The notes under the pieces are model-generated. The model worked only from the letters and a program-made list of their open reading frames with translations, did no database searches and was not told the origin of the DNA. A stretch of DNA of 64,000 bases. Source: Tuctoria greenei (Eukaryota; Streptophyta; Magnoliopsida; Poales; Poaceae). Where the stretch lies: positions 6,138,001 through 6,202,000 of the forward strand of contig JAYESD010000001.1 in NCBI GenBank assembly GCA_036927565.1. Reading direction: 5' to 3'. A program made the translations under genes and the position numbers. Of the stretch, positions 1-10,785 are shown piece after piece (positions within the stretch are counted from its first letter, which is position 1; each line of letters begins with the position of its first letter).

Positions 1-341
1 AAAAATACCAGAAGCATACGAAGAACAGAAAGACATGAAAAACAGAAGCGTCTGCGTCTCATGTCACCGAAATAAAGTTTTTCTCAATCTCTCAAGAACA
101 GGAGTAGTACTAACAAGCATCACAGTTAAGAAGGAACAAACAAGCCCTGGGAGGATCAAATAAGGCGGTGAAAAATGATCTGCAGTTTGCATCGATCGTC
201 AAAAGAACGCTGAAAGATGGCAGTAGCACAGGTATCAAACTCGAGGAGAAAGCCCTCCAGAAAAGGAGTACGTACTTGACACCAAGAACACAAAGTAGCA
301 GTAGCACATGGATGGGAAACGAGCTAGGAAGAAGAACGCAC

Positions 342-468
342 TGTCTTGGCCACCGAGGCATTCGATGGCTCGCAGAAAGCTGCGGTGGAGCTCGGCGGTC
401 CACCTCATCCGCGGCTCCTTGGATCGGATGTACCGCCTCACAGCGCCATTTCTGCCGCCGCTGTCCAT
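342..468 (-). CDS. GARP/G2-like (KANADI-type) MYB transcription factor, first coding exon, partial
   Basis: Read on the minus strand from the ATG at 468-466, this exon gives about 42 residues and carries the N-terminal half of a plant GARP MYB-like DNA-binding domain. The segment RYIRSKEPRMRWTAELHRSF and the following LGGQD are hallmark residues. In the family the next residues are KATPKLVLQLM, and the reading frame stops matching exactly at a GACA|GTGCGT splice donor (GT at 341-340). The rest of the domain (LTISHVKSHLQMY) must lie in exons to the left of base 1, because I do not find it at 1-340. Proteins of this family are nuclear and act in organ polarity and phosphate or nitrogen responses. 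The ATG chosen is the one directly before the conserved GGRNGAVRRYIRS stretch; an upstream in-frame ATG at 636 would add a low-complexity leader. Family assignment is firm, the subfamily is not. Confidence 0.72.
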
Positions 469-1280
469 CTCTGAACTCCCTGGAGGCTGGAGGGAAGCAC
501 ACGCACCAGGCCCAGGCGAGGAGAAGCAAGTGCAGGAGGAGAGAACCAAATTCTCGCTTTTGTTCTCCCCAGTCTCTTCCCGGCTCCTCCTCCTCCTGAC
601 TAAATCGAGCTGCACCGGCCAATGCAATCCTGTCACTCTCTCTCACTGTCTCCCAAGTCTTAACTAGAAGATGCAACACTTGTCTCAACCAGCTGCTGGC
701 CTATAAATCGTGTTCTCTTTCGCTCTCCTCGAAAGTCGAGAGGGGGCGTAGGTTTATAAGCTGATGATGGACTCCGGTTCTTGCAGTGTCGCGATGCTTG
801 GCTTGCCTCGCGCGTATGGCTGGCTCTCTGTCTGCCGTATTACTGTCTAAATATAGTTGGTCCTGTCTTGGATTAGCGGACCACACAGATCGAGTGACCC
901 TGCTACGGTCACGAGATACGGCCATCACTAGCTGAATTTAATGAGTGAAGAAGGGATGGAGCGAGAAAGTCTTGTTCCTGTATGCCGTGGAAACGGGTTG
1001 CTGTTTTGACCCCCCCCCCCTCTGCCAAAGCTAGGAGTAGCTTGTTTTGGGATACGGCTCCTGGTCAATAGTCAATGCTACCACGATATGAGTCGAGCTT
1101 CAATTCCTCTCGCTCCAACGCCGTTACTGCCACCGCTAGAAGTGGTTTTATCGGCCCGAATTTTGCTACAGGGAGAATTCAAAAGACAAACAATGATGTG
1201 GCATGCATGGGATGGGAACAAATGGAAGGGGACAAAAGGGATGCACTGGTCCTGACCACCTCAGTGACTCATGCCACACT
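469..1280 (-). promoter_or_regulatory. Probable 5'UTR and promoter of the GARP gene
   Basis: This is the region upstream of the minus-strand GARP exon. Read on the minus strand it has a TATA-like stretch near 752-762 (TTATAAACCT). A CT-rich, GC-richer stretch at about 540-660 would fit a 5'UTR. No other coding signal is seen. A run of C at 1011-1020 is the only simple repeat. The promoter assignment is inference from position. Confidence 0.3.
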
Positions 1281-1290
1281 GAACTGAACA

Positions 1291-1319
1291 ACCCCTCCCC
1301 TCCCCTCCCCTCCCCTCCC
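1291..1319. repeat. (CCCCT)n microsatellite
   Basis: Five to six consecutive CCCCT units are visible. It lies in non-coding DNA between the GARP gene and the first retrotransposon. Confidence 0.85.
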
Positions 1320-1489
1320 ACCCACCTGAAACCATGCAAGTCCGTTGCACTGCCCAAATCGCGGTACAAAAAAATATTGCAAATCCTACTAGTCCTTGTG
1401 CCAAAGCTCTCGCTCCTGCCAGGACCCAAAATGGCATTCCACTCCCGCCACAGCGATATGGCCACTCATCGCTGTCAGTCACAGTCGCA

Positions 1490-1590
1490 AGGATATGATC
1501 GCAACAGTGCAAGCGTATGTATGTATCTGCAGAACATATGATCGCAACAGTGCAAGAGTACGTGGAGCGGGGCAGAACATATCTGCACTG
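1490..1590 (+). repeat. Short direct repeat
   Basis: The phrase ATATGATCGCAACAGTGCAA occurs twice about 46 bp apart (near 1494 and 1540), and a CAGAACATAT phrase follows each copy. This is a local tandem duplication in non-coding DNA. No gene is recognised from 1320 to 2760. The stretch 2480-2750 is GC-rich low-complexity sequence with a chance open frame, and 2760-2890 is AT-rich. Confidence 0.6.
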
Positions 1591-2891
1591 TTATACTCGA
1601 CGCAGGTACTCCTAGATTCAACTAATGAACTACTATCACACTCACACGACGACGCTCCCAATGGCCACAAGGATTTAGGAAGCCGGCCACCGGATCTCTG
1701 AGCGCCGGATTCTCCTTGCCAAATCGTGTCGCAGCATGCAGCTGCGCGAGATAGGCTAGCTTAGCCTTTTTCAGTGCTCCCTCCTGGCTGCTGCCGCTCG
1801 ACTCGACTACTCCGTCGACAAGGAGGGGGGGTATGTACACCACTTTGCTCCAGCTCCTATTACTCACCCCGGCGCCTACGCCTCCTTTTACCTTGTTTGG
1901 CCACGCACAGCGTACCGGCGCCAGTACTACTACCACAGCCTACCTACGCGGCTCGCATGCGACATGCCTTTGCAGGTGCTTCTCCATGCCGATAGATTCG
2001 GATGTGCTTGGTGCTGTGTGAGGCAGACAGTGGATATCAGCTGCAGCACTCTGATTTGCCGATATGTACACAGGTCCAAGCAGCAGTCAAATCATGAAGA
2101 GTCTCCCAAGCGTATTAAAAAACAGGAGCGCTACCGTTGGTTAAGAAAAATGATAGATAAATTACATACTACTAATAAGGCAGAAACTAATAAGGCAGAA
2201 CATACTATACATACAACAACGACGCCGAGAATAAACTAGAAGTCCTCATCTAGAGCTCGATTAGTCGCCCTACTGTACAGATTGAACACATGAACCGCAG
2301 TTGCGGCCACCTACCTCAACGATTGTTCTTTTCGGTCAAAAATTTTGGATTTCGCTCTTTTCAAATTCGGAAATCCTCGGCGTTAGATGCCTGAAATTGG
2401 CGACCCGTTCAGGCGACGCAGTGAGCCGTTCAGCCTACCTTAAGATTCGTGCTCTCTTTGCTTTATCTTTTTGGGGTCCTGATTCCTCACGAAACCTGCC
2501 ATCCCAACTCGGACGGCGGCGCTGGCGGAAGCAGGCGGCGCTGGCTGCAGCCAACGAGCGGAGGACGACAATCTGCGGCAGAGGCACGACGGCAAGCTAC
2601 GGAGCCGCAGCGCTATGGTGCAGATCTACCGAGTGACGTCGTGTGGCAGAGACGGCCGCAATGGCGCGAGCCGTGCTCGACAGGGACGGCGGTGGCGGCC
2701 GCCACGCCGCGCTCGGCGGTGGCACCGCCGCCGCTGGGCACGAGGAAGATGATTTTTTAATTATTAATCCGTAAATTTGTTTGTTAATTGTAATATGTAA
2801 TTGTAAGGGTTATTTATATTGTAAAATAACAAAGCAAAAATTTGTAATTCAATAACTTATATATAATTAAGAGTCGATGATTAATTACCTC

Positions 2892-3735
2892 TGTCGGTAC
2901 GCAACGTATTGAGTATCCTATGATTCCGCAAGAAGTGCAAGAAAGTTCTATCTGTCAAAGTTTAAGGTCTCCTCAACCTCACATGTCATATTACACCGGA
3001 TTCGCATCCCCCATATGGGTAGCTCCAGGGATTGACACGCGTAATATAAATCTGAAGCTACACTCCGAACACAGGGAAGCTCCACGATCTACACGTGTAT
3101 AATGATCCCGGACCTAACCTCCGACAGAGGAAAACTCCGGTGCTGACACGTGTATAGTAGTTCCGGAGCTATCTCTCCGCAAAGGGAAGCTCCGAAGCTG
3201 TCACGTGTGGAGCCTCCGGACCTTCACAAACGAATACATTGGCGGATCTCCTTCAGCATGGACATTAAGAGACAGTTAAAGCGGCAGTTACAATACTTGA
3301 TTATGTGTCGTTAATGTTGTATTAACGACACATGATCAAAGCACTGTTAATAGAGGTAATGCAGCAATTAAGGCACGTTATCACACTATTAATCACGCTT
3401 AATATTCATAGACAACGTATTATGCTATTAAATATGCCAGGGCTATGTGTTGGGCATGGCGAATGATGTAACGGTCAGTCTTTGGACTATAAAAGGATTG
3501 AGCCATACGATACAGAGGACAACTCCAGGTTGAGCCAGAGACTACGTTTTCTAGCAATTCACAATACAACAACACACACTCTGTGGAGTAGGGTATTACG
3601 CTCAGGTGGCCCGAACCACGTAAATCTCTCGTGTCACCGTCTTGCTCTTGATCTCTGCGAGTCCCGACCAAAACAAGAACCTTCGCGGGCTACATTTGAT
3701 ACTAACGGGGAAAGTATCATTACTACACTTCGAGA
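2892..3735 (+). repeat. 5' LTR of Tat element
   Basis: It aligns end to end with 14977-15821. It starts TGTCGGTACG and ends ACTTCGAGA, where the 3' copy ends ACTTCGACA. A TATA-like ACTATAAAAGG at about 3487-3497 is conserved in the other LTR near 15574 and is the likely Pol II promoter, placing R and U5 in the last 200 bp. Confidence 0.9.
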
Positions 3736-3737
3736 TT

Positions 3738-3755
3738 TGGCGCGCCAGGTAGGGA
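3738..3755 (+). other. Primer-binding site of Tat element
   Basis: TGGCGCGCCAGGTAGGGA lies two bases after the 5' LTR. It is the sequence normally found at this place in Tat-type grass elements. I do not assign the priming tRNA. Confidence 0.7.
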
Positions 3756-3779
3756 CGGCGGGATACCCGAGACCTCAAG

Positions 3780-5310
3780 ATGGTGAATTCTGCTGTAGGA
3801 TCTTCCAACAGCAATCATGTTGAACAATCTGTTGGAGGCAATCCCTCCATCGTGCAGCAACCAGCAGGTGTTATTGTTCCAGTAGGCACTATGGCACCAC
3901 AGCCACCATCTGTTCCAGCAAACAATGTTGGGCGACAAGATGGGGCATCTACGTCGATCACTGCATCGACAAACAACAACCCTGAGCACGCGCTCATTGC
4001 TGCACGAGCTCTTCTACAACATCCACCACCTCTAGAGGCACCTCAATGTGCTATGGAACAATGGAGAGCCGATGCTGACCATTTGGTTGCAGCTGCAACC
4101 GCTATCAGCAGCAATCAAGGTCCTCCCCCTTCGGGGCGAGCACCATCTTAACGACAAACCTTGTCGGGCCGACTTGTTCACAAGTCTCACAGTAGAGGAG
4201 ACGTGTTGCATCCCAGCAGGTGACTTCGCTGCCTCCCAGGGCACGACACACCCACACCATCACCAGGATTCTGACTCATGACCAACGGTCGGAACATGAT
4301 CGCAGTTACCGGCAGCAAGACGGTTGCGTCCATATCAAGCGTGCTCGTGAGAGGCGGGAGGCTCGAAACAACCCTGCTCCTCAGGGAGTAGGAGGAGGTT
4401 GTTTTGCCCTCACCATGCACTTACGCATGGTCAGATGGCCACAAAAGTTTCGGTCTCACTTGCCGGAAAAAATTTGATGGGACTGTCAACCCCACTGAAT
4501 TCCTTCAAATCTACTTCACTGCTATACTGGCAGCGGGGGGGTGATGAGGTTGTGATGGCCAACTACTTTCCGGTGGCTCTAACTGTGACTGCAAGGTCCT
4601 GGTTCATGAGTCTTCCACCCGACTCCATTAATAATTGGGCAGGGCTATGCCAACAATTCACTGCCAACTTCAGGAGTTCTTACACTCGACGTGGCACTGA
4701 ATTAGATCTGTTTGTTGTGAAGCAAACAACGGGGGAATCGCTGCGATCCTTCATCCAGCGGTTTTCTCAGGTATGGAATACTATTCCTTCAATCTCGAGC
4801 TATTCTGTTATGGTGGCATTCAGACAGTGTGTTCGAGATAAAAATATGATGTAGACGCTAACAATCAAAGAAGTCACCAGCGTCATGGAACTCTTCAGCC
4901 TAGCACACAAATGTGCTAGAGCTGCGTAGGGCCGTGAAATGCACTCCAAGCCAGCTCCGAAGGCCAACAAGAAGTCCTCCAAAACTGAAGCCACTACCTC
5001 CGGTAGTGGCAAAAAGAAGAAGAATCCCAATGGCAAGAAGAAGTTGTCGGCCAACGCACCAGCCGCTGCAGCTGCTGTAGCTCCGGGTGGCCGGGGGCCA
5101 CGCCCCGAGAAACGACCTCGTCCTTCATCAGAAGACGACAACAGTTTCAAAGTGTGGTGTCCGATCCATAAGACGAACAGACACAGCGTGGAAGAATGTC
5201 GGGAGGTCCAGAACTTTGCCGAGCGCTATAACAAGCGTCGGGAAGAAGCTCATTCCCGTCAGCGGGAAGGAAAACAAAAAGTCATGAAGCTTCGGGTGAG
5301 GAGGAGCTAG
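3780..5310 (+). pseudogene. gag of Tat element (broken)
   Basis: The structural protein that would package the element RNA. An ATG at 3780 opens a 123-residue segment rich in Q, P, A and N. It ends at a stop near 4151, and the capsid-like retrotransposon-gag domain resumes in another frame at 4399-4854 (hallmarks ANYFPVALT, ARSWFMSLPP, SLRSFIQRFSQ). That part ends at a TAG, and a lysine/proline-rich tail with a zinc-finger-like CPIHKTNRHSVEEC follows at 4939-5310. At least two frame changes and two stops separate the pieces, so no intact Gag can be made. The match to the Retrotrans_gag family is clear. Confidence 0.85.
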
Positions 5311-5456
5311 ATTTCTAGGATCCCAAGAAGGTCCTAAAAGTTGTCGACAACACTGTCGACGACGATTCCGACGTCTCCAACAACGAGCGCCGGAAGACTC
5401 TAAACACCATCTATGGTGGTTCTTGGGACATCACCTCTCGCCACATACTCAACACA

Positions 5457-6224
5457 ATGCGGCGGGACATGGTCGTGGCAGCTCCCACTGCTAGGGTGGA
5501 GCCTCATCGGAAGTGGATGGACACTCCCATCATTTTCGATGCTTCGGACTACCCCCAAAATATGATCGGAGTTGGCCAACTCCCGTTGATGGTGTCACCC
5601 ACCATTAGCAATATTCAACTCCACCATGTAATGGTGGACGGAGGTTCAGGGCTGAACCTCATAAGCTTTGAAGCTTTCGTTAAGCTTCAGCTCCGGCCTT
5701 CGGACCTTCGCCTATCCCGACCTTCCTCTGGGGTAGGTCCGGGGACCATTACTCCTCTCGGTTCCATCACACTCCCAGTGACCTTCGGGACTCGGAGGAA
5801 CTACAAAACTGAGAAGTTGGTCTTCGACGTCGCGCAGATCAGTCTGCCGTTCAACACCATTCTGGGCAGACCAGTCTTGTACAAGTTCATGGCCGCCGCT
5901 CATTATGGTTACTTAGTGTTAAAGATGCCAACACCTGCGGGTGTTCTCCGGATCCGTGGAGATCGCACTGCAGAAGTCACTGCTTTTGAAGAACTCTATG
6001 CGCTTACCATAGCGCAAGAGGAAGCATCCGATAAGGAGCCAACTCCGAACCCTTCGAGCATTCGTCATAAAGGCTATGCCTCCACACCTCGTGTGCAACC
6101 AAGCGGCAACACCGACATTCCGTCAAAGTCGTCCAAATTGGTTCCGATGCTGCTAACACTATCCGTATATGAGAGGTCTGAACAACAAATAGGAACTCGC
6201 GTTCATCACTTTCCTCCGGGCTAA
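5457..6224 (+). pseudogene. Aspartic protease domain of Tat pol (open segment)
   Basis: A 255-codon open segment. The active-site motif VDGGSGLNLIS lies about 60 residues in, where the catalytic Asp-(Ser/Thr)-Gly reads Asp-Gly-Gly. A downstream ILGRPVLYKFMA matches the flap and hydrophobic-Gly motif of retroelement proteases. It would cut Gag-Pol into mature proteins. The ATG is arbitrary, since the domain belongs to a polyprotein. The frame closes before RT, so it is cut off from the rest of pol. Confidence 0.82.
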
Positions 6225-6384
6225 TGTCGACGTGTTTGCGTGGCAACCGTCACAAATGACCGGTATCCCTATGGAGGTGATTGAGCACAATCTGAAGATT
6301 TACCCTGACGCACGGCCTGTACACCAGAAGCCCCAGAAGCAATCAATCGAGCGATAAAACTTCATCCGACGGGAAATCAAGAAG

Positions 6385-7259
6385 TTGCTCGAAACTGGAT
6401 TCGTTCGTGAAGTTTTTTATCCAAAATGGATGGCAAACCCAGTTGTTGTACCCAAGGCCGGCGGGAAGCTTCGGATGTGTATCGACTACACCACCTTAAA
6501 TAAGGCATATCCAAAGGATCCATTTCCACTACGTAGAATACATCAGATGGTGGACTCCACCTCCGGGTGTGAGCTATTGTGTTTCTTAGATGCATATCTG
6601 GATATCATCAAATCCAAATGTCTAAGGAAGATGAAGAGCATATTGCCTTCATAACAGTAGATGGATTGTATTGTTGTACTGCTATGCCATTTGGTCTTAA
6701 AAATGTTGTTTCAACATTTGTGCGAGCTATGTACAAAATATTTGGAGAGCTAATTAGAGACTTGGTGGAGGTGTACGTCGATGACATCGTCGTGAAGATC
6801 AAAAACAAGGAGTCACTCCTTCACAATTTACATGCTGTCTTCGACAAGCTGCGCACCACGCGCACCAAGCTAAACCTAGACAATTGTGTCTTCGGGGTTA
6901 GCTCCAGGAAGCTTCTAGGTTTCTTTGTGACTCACCGAGGAATTGAAGCAAATTCAGTGAAGGTCAAGGTCATAGAAGATATGCTTCCCCCAGTCCGCAT
7001 CAAAGATGTTCAGAAGTTAACTAGATGTCTAGTTGCGCTCACCTGGTTTATCTCAAGACTGGCAGAACGGGTACTACCTTTCTTCAAACTCTTGAGGAAG
7101 TCTGAACCGTTTCATTGGTATGAAGAAGCAGAAAAGACGTTTCAAGAGCTAAAAAAGCTCCTCACCACACTGCCGATATTGGTAGCTCCGAATCCTGGTG
7201 AGTCTTTACTGCTTTACATTTCGGCAACACCGAAGTTGTCAGTACGGTCCTGCTTGTAG
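6385..7259 (+). pseudogene. Reverse transcriptase of Tat pol (frameshifted)
   Basis: The RT palm starts in one frame (FVREVFYPKWMANPVVVPK, then LRMCIDYTTLNKAYPKDPFP) and breaks at about 6590-6600 inside the FLDAYSG-type motif. It continues in another frame at 6579-7259 with GYHQIQM, AFITVDGLYCCTAMPFGLK and the catalytic YVDDIVVK at about 6773. The thumb and connection follow, into the start of the first RNase H (LLLYISAT), which ends early at a TAG near 7257. The YVDD aspartates are present but the frameshift prevents a whole enzyme. Confidence 0.9.
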
Positions 7260-8380
7260 AAATACCAGAGCAACATCTAGTCCAGGAACCCAGACCCCTC
7301 CAGGAGGGTTTGGAGTTAAATGAAGGCATGTCTGGGTCCCAAACCCCAGACGTGGAACTTCAAGACAAAATGCTTGTAGATCAACCTCATTCACGTGAGG
7401 GGGTTCACCTGGCCGACCAGGACGATCTGGACCTTTCTAGCAAGGTTTGGGTCGAACAAGAAGGAGTTTAGAACCCCTACGGGAGAGCCCAATAAGCACA
7501 ACATGAAGGTCCGAACCCCTTCAGGAGGGCCCGAGTCGATGGAGAAGAAGCTTCGGGTCCTTCCGAAAGGGTCCGAACCGTCCAACGCCCAGTGTACTTC
7601 ATCAACGAAGTTCTCCATGACGCCAAGACAAGATACACTGAGGTGCATAAGCTGCTTTACGCAGTTTTCATTGCCACAAGAAAGCTTCGACAATACTTCC
7701 AAGCCCGCAAAATATTAGTGTAACTTCTTTTCCACTGTGTGCTATTTTGCATAACCCTAACTCTACTCGGAACATTGCAAAGTGGGCAGCGAAACTGGCT
7801 GAGTTCGATTTAGAATTCGTGTCACGACAAGCAATCAAAAGTCAAGCATTGGCTGACTCCGTGGTAGAATGGACTCCCTCTCCATCAAACCCTGGGGGCC
7901 CCAGTAAGCAGAAATCGGAATCCAAGGTTCCGATATTCATGGAGTCTCACTGGACTCTCTATTTCGGCGGCTCCATCCAGAAGCATGGAGCGAGAGCTGG
8001 AATCCTTCTCCTTGCTCCAACTGGGGAGAAGGTCAAGTATATGGTTCACCTTGATTTCAAGGCGACCTACAACATAGTGGAGTATGAAACTCTCATCCAC
8101 GGACTCAAGGTGGCACAATCCTATAGTGTAAAATAGCTGTTGGTGAAGGGAGATTCACAACTCATCATCAAACAAGTCAAAGGTGAATGTTCCTGTAACA
8201 ATCCTCAACTATCTGTTTATCTCCTTGAAGTCCAGAGGCTTCAGTAGGAATTTGAAGTCTTAGATCTCCACCATATTCAACATCTTCAAAACGCTGAAGC
8301 TGATAAACTCTCGACGAAAGCCTCAACTAGAGCTCCAGCTCCTGGCGGAATCTTCGTCTGGAGGTTGTCAAGACCAACAG
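7260..8380 (+). pseudogene. RNase H remnants and second (archaeal-type) RNase H of Tat pol
   Basis: The first RNase H continues as short pieces in several frames (for example a LLYAVFIATRKLRQYFQA-like piece near 7640-7710). From 7747 a 129-codon frame carries the linker (AKWAAKLAEFDLEFVSRQAI) and then the second RNase H typical of the Tat clade, from WTLYFGGSIQ through HLDFKATYNIVEYETLIHGL, ending at a TAG at 8134-8136. The first catalytic residue, normally Asp in a YFDGS motif, is Gly here. The remainder to 8380 holds degraded RNase H C-terminal sequence with further stops. Confidence 0.78.
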
Positions 8381-8394
8381 CTTAGCCTACTAAA

Positions 8395-9777
8395 TTGAGC
8401 GAAGGGGGCGAAACCAGCACCACGAAGCTGGCAGTACTGGCGGCCCTGTTACCATGGCGTCCACTAAGGGTCGTATGTGCTGCTGGAAGCTCCGAGCAAC
8501 CCAACACGCAAGACTCAAAAGCTCAAGTTAGCCCCGATGCATGGATCTCAGAGATCTGGAGCTACTTGAAAGACAATATCCTTCCTAAAGACAGTTTATT
8601 CACTGACCGGATTGTCAGATTGGCTAAAAGATACACGTTGGTAGAAGGGATCTCTACCGGCGCAGTGCCAATGGCATCCTAATGCGGTGTATTGCAAGGG
8701 AAGAAGGTCGCGAGCTTCTCGCAGAAATCCATGGAGGCGAGTGCGAGAACAATGCTTATTCTCGCACACTGGTCGGTAAATCCTTCTGGCATGGCTTTTA
8801 CTGGCTTACAGCATTCCAGAATCCAGTTGAGCTAGTGAAAAAATGTGAAGCATGCCACTTCCACGCAAAACAGATTCACACACCGGCTCAGTCACTACAA
8901 ATGATACCTCCTACATGGTCATTCACTGTGTGGGGCATGGACATCTTGAGACCTTTCCCAAAAGCCATCGGAGGTTACAAGTTCCTATATGTCGCCATCT
9001 ACAAGTTCACCAAGTGGTCGGAAGCAACTCCAGTTGTGACAATCAACAAGCAATCAACAATCAAGTTCTTGAAGTCCATTATATGCAGATTTGGAGTGCC
9101 AAACATAGTCATAACTGACAACGAAACCCAATTCACAAGTGCTGCATTTCAAGAATATTGCGAAGACCTCGGCATTCAACTCAGCTACGCCTCAGTAGCT
9201 CATCCAGCAAGTAATGGCCAAGCCGAGAGAGAAAATGCAGAAATCTTAAAAGAACTCAAGACGCGCACATATGAGCGCCTGAAAAAGCACGGAGCCAACT
9301 GGATTGAAGAGCTTCCCTCCACATTGTGGGCGAACAGGACAACGCCTAACCGATCAACTGGAGAAACACCCTTCTTTCTGGTGTACGGAGCTGAGGCAGT
9401 CCTTCCTCCGGATATCACCTTGGGGTCCCTCTAAGTCCGGACCTGCGACGAAGCCACGCAGGACCAGCTCCGACGTGAAGACCTTGACCTCATCGACGAG
9501 GGAAGGTGCCAAGCGGCTGTTCCGAATGCACTTTATCGCCAAGCGCTCTAGCGCTATCATTAAAGGCATGTGCGCAACCGACAACTCGAGGAAGGCGATC
9601 TGGTGCTTCGGAAGATACTAACTCGTGAAGGGATGAACAAACTTTCCCCTGGCTGGGAAGGTCCTTTTCCGAGTGATCAAAGTATCCCGACCTGGATGCG
9701 TTCGCTTGGCAACTGAGGATGGGACTCCGCTTCCTAATCCTTGGAACATCGAGCACCTCCATAAGTTTTATGCTTAA
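8395..9777 (+). pseudogene. Integrase of Tat pol
   Basis: A linker (8395-8681) leads, in another frame, to a 250-codon integrase segment at 8682-9434. The N-terminal zinc-binding region retains H (EIHGG), H (FWHGF) and CEAC. The catalytic core keeps all three acids: Asp in WGMDILRPF, Asp in VITDNETQF and Glu in SNGQAERENAE. The reading then ends at a TAG at 9432. Recognisable C-terminal sequence (GDLVLRK, PGWEGPFRV, WNIEHLHKFYA) continues in other frames to a stop at about 9775-9777. That end is a common finish for grass gypsy Pol. Confidence 0.88.
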
Positions 9778-10530
9778 AATCACGGAGGTGGGTCTGTAAT
9801 TACACACGATGTATGTTGTAGAGTTGCTAAACAGAAATGGGTAGGTCCCCTAGGAGAACATCCGGACTCCTCCGGGAGGGTCCAGGAAGTTTAAGTACAC
9901 TTCATACAATCACCGCATTAAAAGTGTAACTACCTACCCTGGGTCAGTACAAGATGTATAGCGCACTTAGCTTGGTCCCGCACCCTAAGTGTGTCCTTGT
10001 TTCTCCTGTAATCTGGACCTATAATGAAAGATATTATTGTGTGAAAACAGACTCTACAAGCATTTATTTTTTTTACAAGGCTCGATTTATTAAATTATTA
10101 TTTTTAACCTTCTTTTCTATAATGAAGTTGTGTAATTATTTTTTAGTTTTTACCTAAGTTATTCATATATGTTGCAAGTTATATTGTTGATCTCTTTGGA
10201 TATTAACATGTTGTATAGTTTACTTTCCTGAACGCCAAGCCAACATAGGTCCAAAGTGTGCAATCGACTTAGCCTAGTCCTACATCCTAAGTACGTCACT
10301 CTACCTACACTCCGACAGGCATGAGTAGGGTGAGTACTAAAAAAAAGCATATGGGTCTGGAAGGGTTACATCAATATGGTTGTTACCATATTGAATTACT
10401 TCGGAATAAAAACTCAAGTAAGAACAATAAATCACAAACGATTTATAGACAAAAGGACGAACTTTACTTTTTTCTTGTATTTAATGTGCAGAAAAAACAG
10501 AAATTCATAGCGATGGTGGACGATGCCTAA
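9778..10530 (+). other. Non-coding spacer after pol of Tat element
   Basis: No coding signal on either strand. The first part repeats pol-spacer phrases (a TCCGGACTCCTCCGGGAGGG-like stretch near 9865) and then turns AT-rich at 10040-10230. It corresponds to the long post-pol region seen in Tat elements. Confidence 0.5.
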
Positions 10531-10785
10531 GCTACTAAGCTCCGACATCCTCCGAGGGGACCCGTCGTCGATATTTAATATGTTGATAGTGGGTAATGTC
10601 GGAGTTACAAAGCTCCGACAAATCCTGTGGGCCTACCTTCAACTATTCGTGCGGCGACATCAGGAGCTACCAAGCTCCGATAAATCCTAGGGGGCCCACC
10701 ATCGATGTTTTATACGTTGATGGTGGGTACCATTGGAGCTACCAAGCTCCGCCAATCACAGGGGGCCTGCCGTCGACGCATCAGA
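10531..10785 (+). repeat. ~70-bp tandem repeats in Tat post-pol region
   Basis: Four units begin with GCTACYAAGCTCCG-like sequence at about 10531, 10604, 10666 and 10738, giving periods of 73, 62 and 72 bp. Each unit carries a GATGGTGGGTA or GTGGGTAATG phrase and a GGGGGCC phrase. Tat elements are known to carry variable tandem repeats in this untranslated region, which can seed satellite DNA. Confidence 0.8.

Noticed and set aside
110..688. 192-codon minus-strand open frame and overlapping plus-strand frames
   Set aside because: They are in other frames than the GARP exon, overlap each other and show no domain; only the 342-468 segment is supported.
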